Shown here piece by piece: positions 54,279 through 63,687 of a stretch of DNA of 64,000 bases (position 1 is the first letter of the stretch; every line of letters starts with the position of its first letter). The DNA is from an uncultured bacterium. Its GTDB lineage: Bacteria > Bacillota > Clostridia > Lachnospirales > Lachnospiraceae. Location of the stretch: assembly GCA_945949875.1 (NCBI GenBank), contig CAMFGH010000001.1, forward strand, positions 1 through 64,000. Reading direction: 5' to 3'. Position numbers and translations under genes: made by a program. Below the pieces are notes generated by a model. It was given only the letters and a program-made list of their open reading frames with translations, did no database searches and was not told the origin of the DNA.

Positions 54279-55787
54279 CTACGTTCTTTGCAATAAGATT
54301 ACAACTTCTACATGACTGCTGTGGCAGAACTGATCGCAGGCTCTCACCTTTTTCAGTTCATACCCTCCATCACATAAAATGCGTAAGTCTCTGGCCAACG
54401 TTGCGCTGTCGCAGCTCACATATACGACTTTCTTTGGTGCCATTTTCAAAATCGTATTCAGACACATCTCATCGCAGCCTTTTCGTGGCGGATCTACTAC
54501 GATCACATCTGCATAGACCCCATTTTTTTCGTATTCTGCAGGCAGCACCTCTTCCGCTTTTCCCACAAAAAATTCCGCATTCTCTATCTGATTTTCCCTG
54601 GCATTTTTTCGGGCATCCAGAATAGCCTGCTCTATGACTTCTACCCCATATACTTTTTTCGCCCGCTTTGCCAGAAACAGGGAAATCGTTCCGATTCCAC
54701 AATACAGATCCCAAACCGTTTCTTCTCCGGTAAGCCCCGCATAGGCAAGTGCAGTAGAATACAGCTTTTCTGTCTGTACCGGATTCACCTGATAGAAACT
54801 TCTGGCAGATATGGCATAGGTGACTTCGGTATCCGTTGGATAAAAATCATTTCCTCTTACTTCCAATAAGTGAATCGTATCCTTTATGGTATCTTCTCCC
54901 CAGATGAGTTCTGTTACGTCCCCCATGATCACATTGGTGTTTTCCCAATTATAATTAAGTGACACACTTGTCATTCCTGGTATTTTTTCCAATACCTCCG
55001 ATAGTTTTTCCCAGGCCGGAAGCCTGTTCATTTTCTCCTGTACCGGAAGCCCATTCTTTTTCTTCCGGGATGGAAGGCCGCTTTTCTCGCACAAGCCAAT
55101 CCCTTTTTTCTGTTCCGGCCTGGCATTTACCACCAGGCATACCATGATCTGTCCACTGGTAAATCCCTTACGAATCAGCACATGGCGAATCAGACCCTTT
55201 CCGGTTTTTTCATTATATGCTGTCACACCGTTCTCTCTCATATAAGAAAGAATGCTTTCCAATATTTCTTTATTTTCTGTGACTCCTAAAAGGCAGTCCG
55301 TATTGGCGATAATGGAATGAGTCCGGCCTGCATAAAACCCGGTAATCAGTTCTCCTTCTTTGGAATACCCCACCGGATACTGAGCTTTGTTCCGGTATCT
55401 CCATGGCTCCTCCATCCCGATAATGGGTTCCATGATCCGGTCCAGCAATCCCTCTTCAAATCCACCGATACGCATCAGGTTGTTCTTTACTTTCTGCTGT
55501 TTAAAGGCGAGCTGTTTTTCATAAGATAGAGCCTGTATCTGACAGCCTCCGCACTGTCTGTGAAAAGGACAGGGCGGATCGGTGCGGTCCGGAGACGGTT
55601 CCAGTATTTTTTCCAATCTGGCAAAAGCGTAATTCTTTTTCGCTTTTACTATTTTCACTTCCACCAAATCTCCCGGAACAGCATCCTTTACAAAAAGAGG
55701 AAAGCCATCGATTTTCCCGATGCCTTCCCCGTCTGCTCCGATATCTTCTATCTCAATTGTAACCATCTGATTTTTCTGATAACTCAT
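54279..55787 (-). CDS. 23S rRNA (uracil-5-)-methyltransferase, RumA/RlmD type
   Basis: SAM-dependent RNA methyltransferase of 502 residues. A TRAM domain (about 5-65; IEIEDIGADGEGIGKIDGF) is followed by an iron-sulphur motif (PPCPFHRQCGGCQ) and the C-terminal Rossmann domain. That domain contains VWDLYCGIGTISLFLA, VVDPPRKGCDEM and the catalytic Cys in VYVSCDSATLARDL. An insertion of about 40 residues (three repeated GLP/RLP...K units; KSGLPSRKKKNGLPVQEK) interrupts the central domain at about 215-255 and is not usual in the family. The ATG at 55787 was preferred; a GTG six codons upstream is possible. It follows yhaM by about 20 bases. Confidence 0.92.
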   Translation of the reverse strand: MSYQKNQMVTIEIEDIGADGEGIGKIDGFPLFVKDAVPGDLVEVKIVKAKKNYAFARLEKILEPSPDRTDPPCPFHRQCGGCQIQALSYEKQLAFKQQKVKNNLMRIGGFEEGLLDRIMEPIIGMEEPWRYRNKAQYPVGYSKEGELITGFYAGRTHSIIANTDCLLGVTENKEILESILSYMRENGVTAYNEKTGKGLIRHVLIRKGFTSGQIMVCLVVNARPEQKKGIGLCEKSGLPSRKKKNGLPVQEKMNRLPAWEKLSEVLEKIPGMTSVSLNYNWENTNVIMGDVTELIWGEDTIKDTIHLLEVRGNDFYPTDTEVTYAISARSFYQVNPVQTEKLYSTALAYAGLTGEETVWDLYCGIGTISLFLAKRAKKVYGVEVIEQAILDARKNARENQIENAEFFVGKAEEVLPAEYEKNGVYADVIVVDPPRKGCDEMCLNTILKMAPKKVVYVSCDSATLARDLRILCDGGYELKKVRACDQFCHSSHVEVVILLQRT

Positions 55788-55808
55788 GCCATTTTCCCCG
55801 TACACAAA

Positions 55809-56753
55809 TTATTCCATCTGAGTTGAAATAATATTGGATTCCAGCAAACGATTATATCCCAGCCAGCCTTTTTCTGTGGTTCCTTCCAGAATCTCTGTGA
55901 AGGTTTCCATCTTTGCATCGGTATTGTCTGCAAAATTAAGTGCCACTGCTTCCATAATCGCCGGCTTCTTGGGCGAGCCAAATTCCAGTTCTCCATGATG
56001 GGAAAGAATACAATGCTTTAATTCGTTTGCCAGTTTCAACGGGAATCCTTTTATCTGGTTAATCTTTTCCCCAACCATCTCTGAGCCCATAACGATATGT
56101 CCCAGAAAATTTCCCTCATCGGTATAATCATTTAACGGGAAAGCGGAAAGTTCCTTTACTTTCCCGATATCATGGCATAACGCGGCTGCAATCAGCAGGT
56201 CCTTATGTAATTTCGGATATCTGGTACAATAAAACTCACAGAGCTTTGTTACACTCAGCGTATGCTCTACCAGACCTCCGATGAATCCGTGATGAACGCT
56301 TTTTGCCGCTGAGGACATTTTAAATTTCTTCTGAAAATCAGCATCTTCCAGAAAGATCATTTCACAAAGTCTTTTCAAATAAGGATTTTCCATATTTTTA
56401 ATATAACCTGTGATTTCCCCAAACATTTCTTCCACATTATATCTGCTGACCGGCAGATAATTGGCCGGATCATATTCTCCCGGCTGGGCATAACGGGTTC
56501 TCTTGATGTTCACCTGAAGAGTTCCCTGAAAACTGGTCACATCCCCATATACTTCTACATAATCCATCGCTTCAAATTCTGCAATCCCGGCACTGTTGGG
56601 ATCCCAGATTTTTGCATCAATGGTTCCGGTTTTATCCTGTAAAATAACATTATCATATGCTTTTCCGTTCTTTGTAACTGCAGATGATTTCTGTTTACAA
56701 AGATAAATATCAAATACTCTGTCCCCGTCATGGTAATCTTTTATATATTTCAT
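55809..56753 (-). CDS. 3'-5' exoribonuclease YhaM-like (OB fold + HD domain)
   Basis: Predicted 3'-5' exoribonuclease of the YhaM family, 314 residues. The N-terminal OB-fold (about 10-100) includes DNVILQDKTGTIDAKIWDPN cut at 20. The HD domain (about 160-280) has VHHGFIGGLVEHTLSVTKLC (cut at 20), LCHDIGKVKELSAFP and the later HCILSHHGELEFGSPKKP. The ATG at 56753 has GAGGA upstream. It lies between the HtrA-like gene and rlmD on one strand and is probably co-transcribed with rlmD. Confidence 0.93.
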   Translation of the reverse strand: MKYIKDYHDGDRVFDIYLCKQKSSAVTKNGKAYDNVILQDKTGTIDAKIWDPNSAGIAEFEAMDYVEVYGDVTSFQGTLQVNIKRTRYAQPGEYDPANYLPVSRYNVEEMFGEITGYIKNMENPYLKRLCEMIFLEDADFQKKFKMSSAAKSVHHGFIGGLVEHTLSVTKLCEFYCTRYPKLHKDLLIAAALCHDIGKVKELSAFPLNDYTDEGNFLGHIVMGSEMVGEKINQIKGFPLKLANELKHCILSHHGELEFGSPKKPAIMEAVALNFADNTDAKMETFTEILEGTTEKGWLGYNRLLESNIISTQME

Positions 56754-56841
56754 ATGCTCAAATCCTCGTTTCTTTTTGATGTTCTAACTCTATATTCTGT
56801 AAGGCTGTTGCTGTCACGGATTTTCTATTGGAAATCTCCTG

Positions 56842-58329
56842 TTATGGTTGTTCCCCCACGATGACTTCCAGCTGCATCTCCTGATACTGATCCTGCCCCT
56901 GTCTTGCAATGGTAAGTGTCAGAACCTGATCTTTCTTTGTTTTATTCAAAAAACTTACCAGTTCTCCGAATGTTACCACCTCTGTATGATCTACTTTTAC
57001 GATAATATCACCGCTTTGTATCCCTGCTTTCATCGCCGGGGAATCAATCTCGATTCCGGTAATATAAGCTCCATATGGAATATCAAATTCGCTTCGGATA
57101 TCATTATTGATCTCTGCTCCATGTAGTCCCAGATAAGTCATGGAATCACCGTTTGACATTTTTTCAATGGTTTTCTTCAGTTCCGAAATACCGATTGCAC
57201 AAATCTGGTTAGTCACATTTTCTGAAACATATTTATCATATATGATTCCTACTACCTGGCCGGTCAGATTCACTAATACTCCGCTTCCGTTTTTGCTTCC
57301 CGCAATATCTGTGGTCATGATCTTATAGTTGGAATCCGTCAGACCAAGTGCTGTTCCCTCTGAAGTAACGGTCCCATAACATACCGAATTAGCAATTCCG
57401 ATGGGTGCACCTACTGCGATTACAGGTCTCCCCGTTAAAGGAGCTGCAAGGGAACTTCCCAGAGTAGCATAGGTGATGGTATTTAATGTACTATCTGACA
57501 GATTTAAAAATGGTACTGCCAGAATTCCGAATCCTGTCATTTTATCCATTTCCTTTATGGTCGCGTCCTTATTTGCCCCGTCACAAAAGGCCACAGAGAT
57601 GCTATCTGCATCCAGAAGTTTTTCACATTTCGCCAGGATCAGTAATTCTTTTCCATTATCCGCAACGATTACGCCGGAAGTGGTTCCTTCATTCTGTAAC
57701 GTATCATTGATCCAATTTGTATCTGAAGATACTGCAGTAACCGTTACCATGGACGTCTGGATTTCCTTTGTCAGAGCAGACATTTCTTCAAATAATCCAT
57801 AATAGCTTTCTATCGATAATGGCTTCTGGGCATCCTCCGGTATAGCCTCTGGTTCAGGTAGTGGCTGATCCCCCTGTAAAGAGCCATTTAGCTGCAGATT
57901 CTCTCCCTTTTGTCCGGAGATCTCCAATTCACTATCGTCGATTGCCATATCCTCCGGCAGAACCTCTTCCTCTTCTGTAGGAAATGTTACAACCTGGGGC
58001 TTCTCCTCCGGATATAACATTTTGCTGATCACCGGCTCCAACAGCAGGAATGTAATGCACGCAACAATACCAAAAACAACTGCCAGGGAAACGGTAATGA
58101 TGGTTCTACGCAGTAGTTTTTTTCTGTTAACAGGGCGTTCTTTCATCTTTTCCTGCATAAAGTGAATCGCATCAGACCGTTCCATATCCAGGTTTCCCTG
58201 CTCCTCCACCTGCTTTTTCCCTGTATTCTGCTTCATTTCCATATTCTGTTTTTTTTCTGTATTCCAATTCTTTTCTATATTCCGACCTTTTTCTATATTC
58301 TGCTTTTTTTCTTCCTGATCTGACATCAT
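56842..58329 (-). CDS. HtrA-like membrane-anchored pseudoprotease with PDZ domain
   Basis: 495-residue single-pass protein. Residues 1-~70 are cytosolic, Lys/Glu/Asn-rich with repeated N(T/I/M)EK units. A TM helix lies at 76-97, then an acidic linker, a trypsin-fold region (about 185-385) and a PDZ domain (about 390-490; YGAYITGIEIDSPAMKAGIQ). The catalytic positions look lost: the His motif (TNYHV in active enzymes) aligns with ILAKCEKL, the Asp motif (DLAVL) with GFGILAV. A Ser remains in NGSGVLVN. It may act as a binding or chaperone-like protein outside the cell membrane. It is the first gene before yhaM and rlmD. Confidence 0.88.
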   Translation of the reverse strand: MMSDQEEKKQNIEKGRNIEKNWNTEKKQNMEMKQNTGKKQVEEQGNLDMERSDAIHFMQEKMKERPVNRKKLLRRTIITVSLAVVFGIVACITFLLLEPVISKMLYPEEKPQVVTFPTEEEEVLPEDMAIDDSELEISGQKGENLQLNGSLQGDQPLPEPEAIPEDAQKPLSIESYYGLFEEMSALTKEIQTSMVTVTAVSSDTNWINDTLQNEGTTSGVIVADNGKELLILAKCEKLLDADSISVAFCDGANKDATIKEMDKMTGFGILAVPFLNLSDSTLNTITYATLGSSLAAPLTGRPVIAVGAPIGIANSVCYGTVTSEGTALGLTDSNYKIMTTDIAGSKNGSGVLVNLTGQVVGIIYDKYVSENVTNQICAIGISELKKTIEKMSNGDSMTYLGLHGAEINNDIRSEFDIPYGAYITGIEIDSPAMKAGIQSGDIIVKVDHTEVVTFGELVSFLNKTKKDQVLTLTIARQGQDQYQEMQLEVIVGEQP

Positions 58330-58390
58330 AATCCCCGTTTCCAGCTTTCTTTCTATAAAAATGATTTCGAAACCATTTTCATTCCTATTC

Positions 58391-58420
58391 AGTATAGTCG
58401 ATTCTAAAGATAGTTGTAAA
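58391..58420 (-). promoter_or_regulatory. Likely promoter of the HtrA-like gene
   Basis: TTTACA (58420-58415), 18 bases, TATACT (58396-58391) on the minus strand, 60 bases before the start codon. Confidence 0.65.
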
Positions 58421-58488
58421 GAATTTCGTTCAAATGCGCATCGGGATATGATAATATAAGAATAGTTTCCCGGAGGTAAATAAGAAAT

Positions 58489-60888
58489 ATGAACGACAAG
58501 AGTTTACGGGTTTTAGAATTCCCTAAAATTATAGAAATGCTGGCCGCACATGCCACATCCGATCCCGGTCGTGCCATGTGCCGGTCGCTTCGGCCTTCTG
58601 TAGTCCTTTCCACCATTGAACAGAGCCAGCTGGAAACAGAGCATGCTGTTAATCGCCTGCTCAAAAAAGGAAGTACCAATTTTGGAAATAACAAAGATCT
58701 GGGCATGAGCCTTCGCAGCCTGGAAATCGGCAGTGTATTATCCGCCGGTGAGCTTTTGAAGATTGCCCGGCTTTTGGAAAATACTGCACGGGTAAAAGCA
58801 TATGGAAGAAATGAAAGAACTGCAGAGGAAGAAGAATACGATTCTCTTGCAGTCTATTTTGATACTTTGGAGCCATGTACACCGATTTCTACAGAAATCC
58901 GCCGATGTATTCTTTCCGAAGAGGAGATCGCCGATGATGCCAGCCCGAATCTGAAAAGAATCCGTCGGGAAATTGCCGCCACCGGTGATAAAATCCACAG
59001 CCAACTTCTTTCCATGGTAAATGGCTCCTATCGTACCTACTTGCAGGACGCTGTAGTAACACAACGAAATAACCGTTACTGTATTCCGGTAAAATCAGAA
59101 TATAAAGCTCAGGTTCCCGGTATGGTTCATGACCAGTCCTCTACCGGCAGTACCTATTTCATTGAACCTGCTGCTGTAGTTTCTTTAAACAACAGATTAA
59201 AAGAACTGGGCTCAGAGGAAAAGGACGAAATCGAAGTGATTCTGGCCGGATTGAGTGCTCAGACCGGAGAAATGGTTCCTGCCATTTTGGAAAACTGTCG
59301 TATTATGACGTTATTGGATTTCATTTTTGCCAAGGCATCCCTGGCACTGGATATGAAAGCTTCCCGTCCGATTTTCCACGAAGAGCGTTCCATTCATATT
59401 CGGAAAGGGCGTCATCCGCTCATTGATAAACATAAAGTAGTTCCTATTGATATACAGCTTGGAAAAGATTTTGATCTGCTGGTCATAACCGGTCCTAATA
59501 CCGGTGGTAAGACGGTTTCTCTTAAGACCGTAGGACTGTTCACCCTGATGGGACAGGCCGGGTTGCAGATTCCGGCGCTGGACCGTTCCGAGTTATCTGT
59601 CTTTCGGGAAGTTTACGCAGACATTGGTGATGAGCAGAGTATTGAACAAAGCTTATCCACCTTTTCTTCTCATATGACAAATATCGTCCAGATCCTGAAA
59701 AGTGCCGATGAATATTCCCTTTGTCTGTTTGACGAACTGGGGGCCGGTACAGACCCTACAGAGGGCGCTGCCCTGGCTATCGCCATTCTGGATCATTTGC
59801 ATGGAAAAGGCATCCGCACTATGGCAACCACCCATTACAGCGAATTAAAAGTGTACGCACTTTCCACTCCTTTTGTGGAAAATGCCTGCTGTGAATTCGA
59901 TGTAGAAACTCTTCGTCCAACCTACCGTCTCCTGATCGGTATCCCGGGAAAGAGTAATGCCTTTGCCATTTCTTCCAAGCTTGGCCTGCCCGGTTTTATC
60001 ATAGATGCTGCAAAACAGCAGATCACAGAAGAAAAAGAGAACTTTGAAGATCTGATTTCGGATCTGGAAAAGAGCCGGCTCACCATCGAAAAAGAGGAAG
60101 CAGAGATCAGCTCTTATAAAAAAGAAATCGAGGCACTGAAAGAAAAGCTCACTTCCAAACAGGAAAAACTGGAGGCTTCCAAAGAACGGATTCTGCGAGA
60201 AGCCAATGAAGAAGCCCGTAACATTCTGCAGGAAGCAAAAACTGTGGCTGACCAGACCATTCGTGCTTTTCAGGCAGCCGGCCCGGGAGCATCCATGAAA
60301 GACTTAGAGCAGTCCCGCCAGAAGCTTCGTAAGAAGATTGATGAAAAGAATAACAAGATTTCCATTGGCGCAGCTGCAAAAAAACCTGCACCCTCTTCTA
60401 CCCTGAAGGCTACCGATTTAAAACTGGGTGACTCTGTGAAAATCCTGTCCATGGGACTGAAAGGCACTGTCAGCAGTCTTCCGGACCACAAAGGCAATCT
60501 GTTTGTACAATGTGGTATTATACGTACACAGACAAATATAAAGGATCTGATTCTTATTCAGGAAGAAACCATTACCGGTCCGGGTAATTTATCTTTCCAG
60601 AAGGGGCATTCCGGCAAGATCAAAATGTCAAAATCACTTTCTGTCTCTACGGAAATCAATCTGCTTGGCATGACTGTAGATGAAGCAATGGCCCAGCTGG
60701 ACAAATATCTGGATGATGCCTATCTTGCCCATCTGCCAAGTGTGCGTATCGTCCACGGGAAAGGCACCGGCGCACTTCGAAATGCAGTGCATAAATATCT
60801 GAAACGCATTAAATATGTGGAAAGCTTCCGTTTGGGAGAGTTTGGAGAAGGTGACGCAGGCGTTACCATTGCAGAATTTAAAAAATAG
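58489..60888 (+). CDS. mutS2: Endonuclease MutS2
   Basis: MutS-family ATPase with nicking/ribosome-rescue roles reported in Firmicutes. The 799 residues have the core and lever domains, Walker A GPNTGGKTVSLKTVG (about 335-350), DIGDEQSIEQSLSTFSSHM (cut by motif), Walker B CLFDELGAGTDPTEGAAL, and the helix ATTHYSELK. A long coiled coil (about 520-610) and a KOW-like segment follow, and the C-terminal Smr domain (about 720-799) has LLGMTVDEA and VRIVHGKGTGALR. It is divergent from the HtrA-like gene and has GGAGG upstream. Confidence 0.97.
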   Translation: MNDKSLRVLEFPKIIEMLAAHATSDPGRAMCRSLRPSVVLSTIEQSQLETEHAVNRLLKKGSTNFGNNKDLGMSLRSLEIGSVLSAGELLKIARLLENTARVKAYGRNERTAEEEEYDSLAVYFDTLEPCTPISTEIRRCILSEEEIADDASPNLKRIRREIAATGDKIHSQLLSMVNGSYRTYLQDAVVTQRNNRYCIPVKSEYKAQVPGMVHDQSSTGSTYFIEPAAVVSLNNRLKELGSEEKDEIEVILAGLSAQTGEMVPAILENCRIMTLLDFIFAKASLALDMKASRPIFHEERSIHIRKGRHPLIDKHKVVPIDIQLGKDFDLLVITGPNTGGKTVSLKTVGLFTLMGQAGLQIPALDRSELSVFREVYADIGDEQSIEQSLSTFSSHMTNIVQILKSADEYSLCLFDELGAGTDPTEGAALAIAILDHLHGKGIRTMATTHYSELKVYALSTPFVENACCEFDVETLRPTYRLLIGIPGKSNAFAISSKLGLPGFIIDAAKQQITEEKENFEDLISDLEKSRLTIEKEEAEISSYKKEIEALKEKLTSKQEKLEASKERILREANEEARNILQEAKTVADQTIRAFQAAGPGASMKDLEQSRQKLRKKIDEKNNKISIGAAAKKPAPSSTLKATDLKLGDSVKILSMGLKGTVSSLPDHKGNLFVQCGIIRTQTNIKDLILIQEETITGPGNLSFQKGHSGKIKMSKSLSVSTEINLLGMTVDEAMAQLDKYLDDAYLAHLPSVRIVHGKGTGALRNAVHKYLKRIKYVESFRLGEFGEGDAGVTIAEFKK

Positions 60889-60950
60889 CTTATGAATACG
60901 TTTTATCATTTGCTGCAGAAGCAGCTTCAGAGTAAAAATAGGAAAGGGGA

Positions 60951-61655
60951 ATGAAAATGGCTGTAAAACAGAAAATTTTAATTGTAGATGATGATAACAA
61001 TATTGCAGAGCTTATTTCTTTGTATCTGATCAAGGAATGCTTTGAAACCATGATTGTAAACGACGGAGAATCTGCTCTGGAAGCGGTGGAAACCTTTAAG
61101 CCCAACCTGATGCTTCTGGATCTGATGCTTCCGGGTATCGACGGTTATCAGGTTTGCCGGGAAGTCCGTGCAAAATCCTCTCTGCCTATTATCATGCTTT
61201 CTGCCAAGGGTGAAATCTTTGACAAGGTACTTGGTCTGGAAATGGGGGCCGATGACTATATGGAAAAACCGTTTGACTCCAAAGAACTGGTTGCCCGTGT
61301 AAAAGCTGTTCTGCGGCGCTATAAACCTTCCACTCAGGCCAATCCCCAGTCCGATATAAAATGTGTGGAATATCCGGACCTGATCATCAATCAGACCAAC
61401 TATTCTGTTATGTATATGGGGCATCCGGTAGAAATGCCTCCAAAGGAGCTGGAGCTTTTGTATTTCCTGGCATCCTCTCCCAATCATGTTTTTACCAGAG
61501 AACAGCTTCTTGATCAGATCTGGGGCTATGAATATATTGGCGATACCAGAACAGTAGATGTTCACATCAAACGTCTCCGGGAAAAAATCAGCGACCATGA
61601 AAGCTGGAAGATTTCTACTATTTGGGGTATCGGATACAAGTTTGAAGTAAAATAG
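60951..61655 (+). CDS. Response regulator, OmpR/PhoB family
   Basis: 234-residue DNA-binding response regulator. The receiver domain (about 8-122) has the acidic pocket IVDDDNN, the phospho-Asp in MLLDLMLPGIDGYQ, Ser in MLSAKGE and Lys in YMEKPFDSKEL. The C-terminal winged helix (about 140-232) has MPPKELELLYFLASSPNHVF cut at 20 and DTRTVDVHIKRLREKI. Two ATGs, two codons apart, follow a GGAAAGGGG site. The adjacent histidine kinase gene starts 90 bases downstream, so the pair forms a two-component system of unknown signal. Confidence 0.96.
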   Translation: MKMAVKQKILIVDDDNNIAELISLYLIKECFETMIVNDGESALEAVETFKPNLMLLDLMLPGIDGYQVCREVRAKSSLPIIMLSAKGEIFDKVLGLEMGADDYMEKPFDSKELVARVKAVLRRYKPSTQANPQSDIKCVEYPDLIINQTNYSVMYMGHPVEMPPKELELLYFLASSPNHVFTREQLLDQIWGYEYIGDTRTVDVHIKRLREKISDHESWKISTIWGIGYKFEVK

Positions 61656-61745
61656 AAACCGCCTAAAATGGAAAGAACTTTCCTTTCATAAAGTAGGAAA
61701 ACTTTTTAAAGTAAAAAACTTTCTCAAAACAAAAGGAACTTCTAT

Positions 61746-63164
61746 ATGAGAAAAACGCTATATCTGAAATTTATTGTTGCATATCTGATTTTCGGTTTTT
61801 TTGGATTTGTTGTAGTGGCAACCTTCGTTTCCAATATGACCCTGGATCACGTAAAGAAAGAAAGGTCGGAGGCCCTTTATAAGGAGGCAACCCAGATCGC
61901 CAATACCTACGCTATGGATCTGTATCGTAACCAGACTTCTCTGGATACAGTACAAAATCAGCTTGGGTCACTGGCTGCTTTTACCGATTCCATAATCTGG
62001 ATCATCAATCCATCCGGTCGTATGGTGCTTAACTCAGCCTCTGCCTTAAGTCCTGATCAGGAGATTATCATTGAAAACTTTGATCCCACGATCACCGGCG
62101 GTTCCTACTATACAATCGGTACTTTCTTTGATTCCTTTGATCATGAAGTAATGAGCGTTTTTGCTCCTATTACCTACAACTTCCGTGTACAGGGCTATGT
62201 TGTCCTGCACACCTCCATGGATTCCATCCGTGAGGAATCCAACAGCATTTTAAATATTTCCTATATCATGCTGATCATCCTCTTTGTTCTGTCCCTGATC
62301 ATTCTGATTTTCTTTACGGAGATTGTGTATATGCCCCTTCGTAAGATCACAGAAGCAACCGAACAGTACGCTTCCGGAAATATGCACTATGAGTTTTCGG
62401 TAGAAAGTGAAGATGAAATGGGCTATCTGGCAGCTTCTCTGAATTACATGGCCAGTGAAATTGCCCGTGCAGAAGATAACCAGAAAAAATTTGTAGCCAA
62501 TGTATCCCATGACTTCCGCTCTCCCCTTACTTCCATCCGGGGTTATCTGGAGGCTATGATCGATGGCACCATTCCTCCGGAAATGCATGAAAAATATTTG
62601 GGAATTGTGCTAAACGAAACGGATCGTCTGACCAAACTGACCAACTCTCTGCTTACTCTGAATAACCTGAATACCAAGGGAGTTATCTTAGAGAAATCCG
62701 TATTTGATTTAAACAAAGTGATTCGAAACACCGCAGCTTCCTTCGAAGGCACCTGCCGGAAGAAATCTATTTCTATTGAGCTGATTCTCACCGGCGAGGA
62801 AATGCCGGTACTTGCGGATCTGGAAAAAATCCAGCAGGTTCTATACAACCTGCTGGATAATGCCATAAAGTTCAGTCACCATGACTCTATCATCAAAATC
62901 GAAACAACTGAAAAGAAAAATAAGATTTTCGTTTCCGTGAAAGACAGCGGTATCGGTATTCCGAAAGAAGACTTAAAACTCATCTGGGACCGTTTTTACA
63001 AGTCCGATCTGTCTCGTGGAAAGGATAAAAAAGGAACCGGCCTTGGTCTTTCCATTACAAAAGAGATCATTCATGCTCACGAAGAGCATATTAACGTAAT
63101 CAGCACCGTAGGCGTAGGTACCGAATTCATCTTCTCCCTGCCGATTGTAGAGGATGAAGATTAA
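61746..63164 (+). CDS. Sensor histidine kinase
   Basis: Membrane kinase of 472 residues, partner of the preceding regulator. TM1 is at about 8-30 and TM2 at about 168-190, enclosing a ~135-residue extracytoplasmic sensor. A HAMP domain (about 192-245; PLRKITEATEQYASGNMHYE cut at 20) follows. The H-box is VSHDFRSPLTSIRGYLEA, and the kinase domain has LYNLLDNAIKF, VKDSGIGIPKEDLKLIWDRF (cut at 20) and KGTGLGLSI. Its stop codon lies directly at the left edge of the second large palindrome. Confidence 0.96.
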   Translation: MRKTLYLKFIVAYLIFGFFGFVVVATFVSNMTLDHVKKERSEALYKEATQIANTYAMDLYRNQTSLDTVQNQLGSLAAFTDSIIWIINPSGRMVLNSASALSPDQEIIIENFDPTITGGSYYTIGTFFDSFDHEVMSVFAPITYNFRVQGYVVLHTSMDSIREESNSILNISYIMLIILFVLSLIILIFFTEIVYMPLRKITEATEQYASGNMHYEFSVESEDEMGYLAASLNYMASEIARAEDNQKKFVANVSHDFRSPLTSIRGYLEAMIDGTIPPEMHEKYLGIVLNETDRLTKLTNSLLTLNNLNTKGVILEKSVFDLNKVIRNTAASFEGTCRKKSISIELILTGEEMPVLADLEKIQQVLYNLLDNAIKFSHHDSIIKIETTEKKNKIFVSVKDSGIGIPKEDLKLIWDRFYKSDLSRGKDKKGTGLGLSITKEIIHAHEEHINVISTVGVGTEFIFSLPIVEDED

Positions 63165-63165
63165 G

Positions 63166-63687
63166 AAAGGGAGTTCTCTTTAGCGAATGAGATTTTCTAA
63201 AGCGGAAGCGTGCCTTTTCAGGAGGGGCCGGGCTACAGGATGTTTTTTCTGCTCGCAAAATATATCCCAGGAGCTTCTTTCTGGATAGTATGTTTTTCCT
63301 CGGATGAACAACCGGGAGAACTTGTTCCTTTTTACACAGACACTGGGGAAAAAATCCTAAGATTGCTCACTGCAGAACACAAAATCGTGATAAAAGCCGG
63401 CATTTCAAACGCGACTAACGTCTTAAACGGGTGAAATGCCGGCTTACGTTTTGTTTATCTGCAGTGGCAATCTCTAGACGGATTTTTGCCAACAGTGTCT
63501 GATGCAAAAAGAACAAGTATCTCCCGGGTGTACAGCTTTGGAAAAATATACTTTATCGTAAAGAAAGAAGCTCCTGGGATAAAAATATTTTGCCGCAGAA
63601 AAAACATCCTGTAGCCCGGCCCCTCCTGAAAAGGCACGCTTCCGCTTCAGGAAATCTCATTCCATTAAAGAGAGCTCCCTTTCCAAC
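63166..63687. repeat. Giant palindromic element, copy 2 (about 520 bp)
   Basis: The left half (63166-~63407) and right half (~63432-63687) are reverse complements almost throughout. 63202-63252 and 63595-63645 form a perfect 51-bp inverted repeat; the centre is AAGCCGGCATTTCA / TGAAATGCCGGCTT (63394-63407 with 63432-63445) around a 24-base loop. Both outer ends carry small CTTTA...GAA/TTTC...AAG hairpins. Mirror-image frames starting GTG encode MPFQEGPGYRMFFL on each arm, a consequence of the symmetry. The element fills the convergent gap between the kinase and TrmL genes and reaches into the trmL 3' end. Its inner part is related to the 31.1-kb copy. Confidence 0.9.

Noticed and set aside
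63210-63637. Two facing open frames (63210-63434 plus, 63455-63637 minus) that both start MPFQEGPGYRMFFL
   Set aside because: They are the mirror images of one inverted repeat; the shared peptide follows from the DNA symmetry and the frames diverge and end without domain features.
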